From assembly GCA_001791745.1 (NCBI GenBank), contig MGFG01000033.1:1-36375 (forward strand): a stretch of DNA of 36,375 nt, read 5' to 3'. The DNA is from Candidatus Uhrbacteria bacterium RIFOXYC2_FULL_47_19. GTDB taxonomy: Bacteria; Patescibacteriota; Patescibacteriia; SG8-24. A program made the position numbers and the translations under genes. The notes below the pieces were generated by a model that was not told the DNA's origin, made no database searches, and saw only the letters and a list, made by a program, of their open reading frames with translations. Positions 31,380 to 36,375 of the stretch are shown here, one piece after another; positions within the stretch are counted from its first letter, which is position 1; every line of letters starts with the position of its first letter.

Positions 31380-33004
31380 TGAGCTTGATTGAACTTACCA
31401 AGTCGATTACTCGTCGAGAGTGGCTGGTTGTGGCTGCTGCCGCGTTTATCATGATGCTACTGACCTCCTTTCCGCCGGTGTACGGCTGGCTGGTGGGGTT
31501 GTTCCGAGGACAGGAGTGGAACGGCTTGCAGATTTTTTCGCCAGGCGACTTTGGTGTTTATCTTTCTTATATTAGGCAAGCCCGTGGAGGTGCTTTTTTT
31601 CTTGATAACATTTTTGTTGTTGGTGAGCCGGTCACTCCAGTCATCAATTTATTTTGGTGGTCGGTTGGATTATTAGCTCGATTAACATCACTCGGTCCAG
31701 TGGCCGCCTTTTACGTTGCACGTTCCTTATCTGTCCTACCACTGGCTGTGGTTTGTTATTTGGCAGTTTCGTTTTTTCTGCGTCAGCAAACTGAACGGTT
31801 GATTGCCTTCCTGCTGCTGATGTTCGGGTCGGGTTGGGGTCTGCTAGCCTCTCCATTTTTAAGTACGGTCGGACCGTCCGTCAGCTGGCCGATCGATTTG
31901 TGGGTACCAGAATCGAATTTGTTTGCTAGTCAAATGTACAGTCCACACTTTGTTTTTTCGTGGACGCTGCTAATTTTGAGCATGCTGCTTTTGGCCTTGG
32001 CCTACGAAACACGGCAGCTGCGCTATGGACTATTAGCTGGATTGGTGGCGTTGTTGCTTTTTGAGTTTCATCCATTTCACGCCCCGACGTTATATATCGC
32101 CGGCTTTTTTAGTTGGCTGGCGTTAACGATTTTTAACCGCGACGGAGCTGTTTGGCGGCGATTAATGGCGTTTGTTTTATTCGTCGTCGTGTCTTGTCCT
32201 TCAGTTATTTATCATTACTTTTTATTGAATAGTGCTGATGGGTTAACTCGTGAGATCACTGCTGCTAACGTGACACTAACTCCGGGTTGGCCTTACGTCC
32301 TGCTCGGGTTCGGTCTGCCGCTGGTCTTGGCTCCGGTCGGTTTGTTCCTGTGTCGTCGGAACGGTTCGCCGCAACTAATTGGTTTCTTAGTAGTATGGGC
32401 TTTATCACATCTAGTGTTATCGTATTTCCCTTTTTCTTTTCAGCGGCGGTTTCTCGAAGGTGCTGAGTTTCCGTTGGTAGTGTTGGCCGCGCCGGTCATT
32501 GTGTTGATGGTAGGTCGTTTAATAAAAACGATTCGGATGTTTAGGCGAAGTATCATTCCGGCCATCGGTTTACTTCTACTACTACTAGTGTTCGCTTCAT
32601 CGATCGATATTTACACTTCAATTTTACAGTTATCACCGGACGCATTTTTTTCTTCTGATGAATCGTTAGTTTTGGAATGGATTCGTGAAAGTACACCAGT
32701 GGATGCGGCCTTCATTAGTTCCGGTGCTTCCGGTCATTTGGTTGCCGGCTGGACCGGACGGCGGGTGTTGTTCGGACACTGGGTGAACTCTGGTAATGTG
32801 GAGCGGCGACAATCTGAAGTTAAAGAATTTTTTGGTCAGTCAGATAACGTGACGCGCGTCGAGTTCATGCGTTTGAGAGGTTTAACACACGTACTTGTTG
32901 GCCCAGAAGAGCGTGCAGCAACTGGTGGAGAGTTTGTTATTGAGCCGTCCTTTCGGCAGGTGTATACAGTTGGTGAGTTTGAGGTTTATGAGCTACAGGA
33001 GTGA
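31379..33004 (+). CDS. multi-span membrane protein, GT-C-like, in glycosyltransferase operon
   Basis: 541 residues with about 11 hydrophobic helices and a short C-terminal soluble part. The first extracytoplasmic loop contains FSPGDFGVYLSYIRQA, where a GT-C enzyme would place its catalytic acidic residue (Asp in GDFG). Sequence similarity to a named family is not recognised. It is the middle gene of a tightly overlapping three-gene operon with two GT2 enzymes, which suggests it uses the polyprenyl-phosphate sugars they make. Stop TGA overlaps the GTG of the next frame. Confidence 0.75.
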   Translation: MSLIELTKSITRREWLVVAAAAFIMMLLTSFPPVYGWLVGLFRGQEWNGLQIFSPGDFGVYLSYIRQARGGAFFLDNIFVVGEPVTPVINLFWWSVGLLARLTSLGPVAAFYVARSLSVLPLAVVCYLAVSFFLRQQTERLIAFLLLMFGSGWGLLASPFLSTVGPSVSWPIDLWVPESNLFASQMYSPHFVFSWTLLILSMLLLALAYETRQLRYGLLAGLVALLLFEFHPFHAPTLYIAGFFSWLALTIFNRDGAVWRRLMAFVLFVVVSCPSVIYHYFLLNSADGLTREITAANVTLTPGWPYVLLGFGLPLVLAPVGLFLCRRNGSPQLIGFLVVWALSHLVLSYFPFSFQRRFLEGAEFPLVVLAAPVIVLMVGRLIKTIRMFRRSIIPAIGLLLLLLVFASSIDIYTSILQLSPDAFFSSDESLVLEWIRESTPVDAAFISSGASGHLVAGWTGRRVLFGHWVNSGNVERRQSEVKEFFGQSDNVTRVEFMRLRGLTHVLVGPEERAATGGEFVIEPSFRQVYTVGEFEVYELQE

Positions 33005-33015
33005 ATCGGGGTAAT

Positions 33016-33729
33016 ATGAAAACATTGGTAGTTATTCCAACCTACAATGAACGTGAGAATTTGGAGACCGTGATTCATGGTGTCTTGGATTTAGTTTCCG
33101 TTGAGGTTGATTTGCTGGTAGTCGACGATGCATCACCCGACGGTACTGGTCGGCTGGCCGATGATCTCGTTCGGCTGCATCCCAATCGAGTTCATGTCCT
33201 ACATCGTCCAGCTAGATTCGGTTTAGGCGACGCCTATTTGGACGGTTTTCGTTTGGCGATCGAGCGTGGTTACGAAGCGGTCTGTGAACTGGATGCCGAT
33301 GGCTCACATGATCCGGTCGATTTGGTGCGACTGATTGCGGCCGTGCGTGATGGCGCTGACGTAGCGATCGGTTCGCGGCGAGTACCTGGTGGTCGGGTCG
33401 AGGATTGGGGTTGGCAGCGTCGGATTATGAGTCAATGTGCATCGTCTATTTCGCGTGTGCTGCTCAAACTGAAAACCCGCGATGCTTCAGCTGGATTTCG
33501 CTGTCTCGGCCGGCGAGCAGTCGAGGTTTTGTTGTCTGCCGATATTCGTAGTCGCGGCTACGCTTTTCAAGAAGAGTCGTTGTTTTGGTTGGAGCGATCC
33601 GGTTGTCAGATCGTCGAACTGCCGGTAGTTTTTCATAATCGTCGGTTGGGTCGATCCAAGGCCAGTTGGCGTGAAGTTGTTGGTCTAATTGCGGTTTTGA
33701 TCCGGCTTCGTTTTGGGGTCGGATCTTGA
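33016..33729 (+). CDS. GT2 glycosyltransferase, polyprenol-phosphate mannose synthase-like
   Basis: 237 residues from ATG 33016; a GTG at 33001 overlapping the previous stop is an alternative. TLVVIPTYNERENLETVI, LLVVDDASPDGTGRLAD and the DxD in ELDADGSHDP are the signatures of DPM1-like polyprenyl-phosphate mannose synthases, with SAGFRCLGRRAVEVL further on. It has no C-terminal membrane anchor, so it is the soluble or peripheral type. It makes a lipid-linked hexose (probably mannose) for a GT-C enzyme acting outside. Confidence 0.9.
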   Translation: MKTLVVIPTYNERENLETVIHGVLDLVSVEVDLLVVDDASPDGTGRLADDLVRLHPNRVHVLHRPARFGLGDAYLDGFRLAIERGYEAVCELDADGSHDPVDLVRLIAAVRDGADVAIGSRRVPGGRVEDWGWQRRIMSQCASSISRVLLKLKTRDASAGFRCLGRRAVEVLLSADIRSRGYAFQEESLFWLERSGCQIVELPVVFHNRRLGRSKASWREVVGLIAVLIRLRFGVGS

Positions 33730-33744
33730 ATCCAATCCTTCTTA

Positions 33745-34268
33745 CGTATTTGTCATCCTTACTTTTTATTTTGTTATCTTGAAACCTCAAGCCTTTTTAA
33801 CATGTCATCCCGGATAGACCTCGCTCCGCTCGGCCTTCCGGGATGACAGAATAGAAAGGCTCACAATTTTCGGGATGACAAAATACATAAGAAGAATTGA
33901 GATAACAAAAAATACTGTCGTCCCGGAACTGCGAACTGAACATTATTCCTTTTGTCGTCCCGGAACTGCGAACTGAACATTATTCCTTTTGTCGTCCCGG
34001 AACTGCGAGTGTAGCGAGCGGTATCCGGGACCCAGAGGCAAAAAAGGATCGGGATTGGTTTCTGGATCCCGGATAGTCGCTGCGCTCCTTCCGGGATGAC
34101 ATGTTAAAAAGGCTTGAGGTTTCAAGATGACAAATTAAAAAGGCTTGAGGTTTCAAGATGACAAAATAAAAAGTGAGGATGACAAATTAAGAAAGGTTGC
34201 GGTTTCGAGATGACAAATAAAACACTGTCGTCCCGGGCCGAGACCCGGGACCCAGGAGCAGAAACATA
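33745..34268. repeat. mosaic palindromic repeat cluster III
   Basis: About 520 bp without a gene. 33886-34034 is the inverted copy of 25539-25687. It also holds direct copies of TTTGTCATCCTTACTTTTTA and, in the other orientation, tandem units AAAAAGGCTTGAGGTTTCAA. The same pieces recur at the end of the window. Confidence 0.85.
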
Positions 34269-34272
34269 AACA

Positions 34273-36249
34273 CTAAAAGTCAAGATTTGACCCCATCTCA
34301 AAGCGGCCGAAAGATTGTTTTTTGGTGGTGAGTTGTTGACCGGATAAAAGTCCATCAAGTCCATGAACCTGAGTGCGTTCGAACAGCTCCAGTCGTAGTC
34401 GATACGACTCGCCTGTCAGTTTCGGTATTAGGCGATCAATACGACGTTCATATTCCACGTTAGGTTCAGTCGATTGCCATAATTCGTTTACGAGGGGCAT
34501 GGTCTCATGCCAGACTTCCTGACTATCAGCATCGATCAAAGTTAGGTCGATTTGTAATGCGTCAGCGGTTGGTCCGAACTTCCAGATCGTTTGCAGTTGC
34601 AGTCGCGATCTATCTTCGTCGGCAACCGACTGCGATTGAACAGCAATCAACTGTGATCCATCAGCAAAGTTTTTCGGCGGATTGAGTCGCGTCGGCGGCG
34701 AATCGAACGGCGGCGTCATCAGATATTCAGACGATGACCAGATCGGTCCGTACAATGCGAACCCACCAACCTCAGCTAACGACAGTGGACTGAACGATCG
34801 TCCAAGTCGCCCGCGTCCACCGTTATAGTGTGGACGTGCCCAATTAGTCGATAAGAATTGCGCGCGATAGGTCGACAGATCATTTTCGTCGAAGGCCAGA
34901 AACTGCACATCGTCCGGTGTCGGGTACGAATCAGTACCAAATTGTTCAACACCTAAAAAGATATAGTGCGCCGAGTAGACGGATGATCGCGAGGATAGTT
35001 CAGGCAGCAGTCGATAGCTTGCAGCGACTGCCGCGTTTGGCGGTACCTGCTCCACGATGCGCTGCGCATCGGCGGCTGCCTCGCGACCGTCGCCCGACCA
35101 GATCCGTGTCGCGACTGCGGGTAGCGGTCCCAGAGTCAGCGAACCATAAAGTGTACCCGGTATTAGCAGTAATGTAGCGAGTGTCTTTGCTTGGTCAATC
35201 GCTAGCTGTCGTTTTAATGGACTGTTTAATTTAGGTAGTCCAGACATGGCAGCCAGGAATAGTCCAGGCAGGAAGAGCGTTGAGTAGTGCGTCTGCACAA
35301 TGGTCGCGCTACCACCCGGCGAGCCCAGCAGTATCTGTGAAAGCGGACCAATTAGTAGTATTAGCTTTTTGGGAGATAGTAGTGGTAGGAAGAGTAGTGG
35401 TAATAGGAACCCCAACAACATTTCGATGTTGCCGAGCGATGCGGTGTGCGCCAGCACTTTGAGTGGTTGTGACAATGCGTTTACAGCCACATCTGCGAAA
35501 GAATGTGCTTCGCCAAGCCAGGTGTAATAAATCAAGAACTTGTACGAGCCGGATGGTGCAAAATGTGCGGCTACTCCAGTTGCCATCATGAACCAGGCGG
35601 CGCCCAGGACGATCGGTCCGATCATCCAGCGCCAGCCGCGTCGTTCGAGGATGGCCAGTAGTCCGACCGCAGCCACAACCAGTGATACATCTTCGCGAAA
35701 CAGCATGGCCACCAGTGCCCAGAGTACGAAGCGGAATGGACGACGTTCGTCGTAGGCTAGGAGTGCCAGCAGTAGCGGCGGCAGGGCAAAGGGTAGTAGA
35801 TGGAACTCAAATAGGTTTATGTTCTGCACTAGCGGACTCAGCAGCCAGGCGGCAGCGAAGGCGAGTGGGGCGAGACGTGATAGACCGGGCGTGTTCGCTA
35901 ATCGGTGTCGAGCCAGTAGCCAGATCGGCCAGGCGGCGAGGGCCAGCACTGCGGATTGTAGGATGAGTAAAGTGCGGGGATCGGGTTTGAGTGCGTAAAA
36001 TGGGAGTAGTGTTAGCAGACCAAACTCAGCGTGGTCGCCGAGGTAAGAATGTGGATGGATGGTTAGACCGAACGGTTGGCCGTGAAGCGTATTCCAAAAG
36101 ACTTGATTGTAGATGGCTAGGTCCAGTCCGTCATAGGCAAATAGGCCATATTTCCAGAGGCAGATGGCGGTGAAGATCACGAAGTATAGGCCGATCATCA
36201 GCCAGAGAATCGTGCGTTCATGTTTTAGTATGCGGGTGGGGAGTTTCAT
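34273..36249 (-). CDS. DUF2079-type GT-C-like membrane protein
   Basis: 658 residues. The N-terminal two thirds carry about 10-12 hydrophobic helices and match the DUF2079 beginning: FAYDGLDLAIYNQVFWNTLHGQPF, followed by GDHAEFGLLTLLPFYAL. The C-terminal third is soluble. DUF2079 proteins are predicted GT-C glycosyltransferases of the cell surface; activity is inferred. It is transcribed toward cluster III, convergent with the glycosyltransferase operon, and has a -10 box 6 nt before the ATG. Confidence 0.85.
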   Translation of the reverse strand: MKLPTRILKHERTILWLMIGLYFVIFTAICLWKYGLFAYDGLDLAIYNQVFWNTLHGQPFGLTIHPHSYLGDHAEFGLLTLLPFYALKPDPRTLLILQSAVLALAAWPIWLLARHRLANTPGLSRLAPLAFAAAWLLSPLVQNINLFEFHLLPFALPPLLLALLAYDERRPFRFVLWALVAMLFREDVSLVVAAVGLLAILERRGWRWMIGPIVLGAAWFMMATGVAAHFAPSGSYKFLIYYTWLGEAHSFADVAVNALSQPLKVLAHTASLGNIEMLLGFLLPLLFLPLLSPKKLILLIGPLSQILLGSPGGSATIVQTHYSTLFLPGLFLAAMSGLPKLNSPLKRQLAIDQAKTLATLLLIPGTLYGSLTLGPLPAVATRIWSGDGREAAADAQRIVEQVPPNAAVAASYRLLPELSSRSSVYSAHYIFLGVEQFGTDSYPTPDDVQFLAFDENDLSTYRAQFLSTNWARPHYNGGRGRLGRSFSPLSLAEVGGFALYGPIWSSSEYLMTPPFDSPPTRLNPPKNFADGSQLIAVQSQSVADEDRSRLQLQTIWKFGPTADALQIDLTLIDADSQEVWHETMPLVNELWQSTEPNVEYERRIDRLIPKLTGESYRLRLELFERTQVHGLDGLLSGQQLTTKKQSFGRFEMGSNLDF

Positions 36250-36261
36250 GCGGTGATTATA
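36250..36261 (-). promoter_or_regulatory. -10 box predicting a leaderless DUF2079 mRNA
   Basis: Minus strand TATAAT (36261-36256) exactly 6 nt before the ATG at 36249. No clear -35. Confidence 0.55.
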
Positions 36262-36298
36262 GACGAATTTTTCTGTTGGTACTTACAAACTTTACACT

Positions 36299-36375
36299 AT
36301 TTGTCATCCTTACTTTTTAATATGTCATCTTGAAACCTCAAGCCTTTTTATTTTGTCATCCCGGAAGGCCGAGCG
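36299..36375. repeat. palindromic repeat, start of a further cluster
   Basis: TTTGTCATCCTTACTTTTTA, then CTTGAAACCTCAAGCCTTTT and GTCATCCCGGAAGGCCGAGC, the same building blocks as in clusters I and III. It continues past the window end. Confidence 0.85.

Overview
The window reads as a chromosome segment of a Candidate Phyla Radiation bacterium (Candidatus Patescibacteria), using the standard bacterial code since TGA clearly ends several genes. Pointers to this are the compact gene set, a single Xer-type recombinase, the TraR/DksA-lspA pair, an M23/LysM envelope protein with a long basic N-terminus before its membrane segment, many GT-C membrane proteins, a diversity-generating retroelement (DGR) with a four-helix-bundle Avd, and GC-rich accessory genes in an otherwise moderate-GC background. 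The exact lineage cannot be told from the sequence alone.

Region 1 (1-14.0 kb) is mostly housekeeping on the minus strand: a K+-independent membrane pyrophosphatase, a small zinc-ribbon protein, an M23 peptidase (plus strand), a ComM/YifB ATPase, traR-lspA, a membrane-anchored unknown, pnp, a NYN-domain protein and rpsO, then a plus-strand tyrosine recombinase. An unexplained multi-hairpin stretch lies at 7.21-7.48 kb.

Region 2 (14.08-21.2 kb) is a tRNA-anchored mobile island. tRNA-Arg(TCT) and tRNA-His(GTG) stand side by side. The 3' end of each recurs downstream: once for tRNA-Arg, and for tRNA-His at about 18.07 and 21.16 kb, each time at the end of a 210-bp repeat (R2, R3). The tRNA-His copies divide the island into two cargo modules. 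Module A is a full DGR: a variable target gene, VR, TR inside a probable stand-alone RNA, a minus-strand avd and a plus-strand DGR-type reverse transcriptase. VR and TR differ at 15 sites and every one is an adenine in TR. Module B holds an HTH-Fic gene with operator-like palindromes, a truncated archaeo-eukaryotic primase fragment of the TOTE type, and a second GC-rich gene. The GC-rich genes of both modules have long hairpin leaders.

Region 3 (21.2-24.2 kb) has small, individually promoted genes: two paralogous zinc-ribbon proteins, an HU-like protein, a DUF84/YjjX NTPase with a short upstream ORF ending in an in-frame TAG, and a HAD phosphatase.

Region 4 (24.3-36.4 kb) serves the cell envelope and glycan synthesis: a membrane-anchored glycoside hydrolase, a PAS histidine kinase, a C39-like peptidase, three GT-C-like membrane proteins and two GT2 glycosyltransferases of the polyprenyl-phosphate-sugar synthase type, consistent with loading sugars on a lipid carrier and transferring them outside. 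Mosaic palindromic repeats (GTCATCCCGG families) separate these genes and include a 149-bp inverted pair around the kinase-glycosyltransferase block. Three envelope genes have a -10 box exactly 6 nt before their ATG, which predicts leaderless mRNAs.
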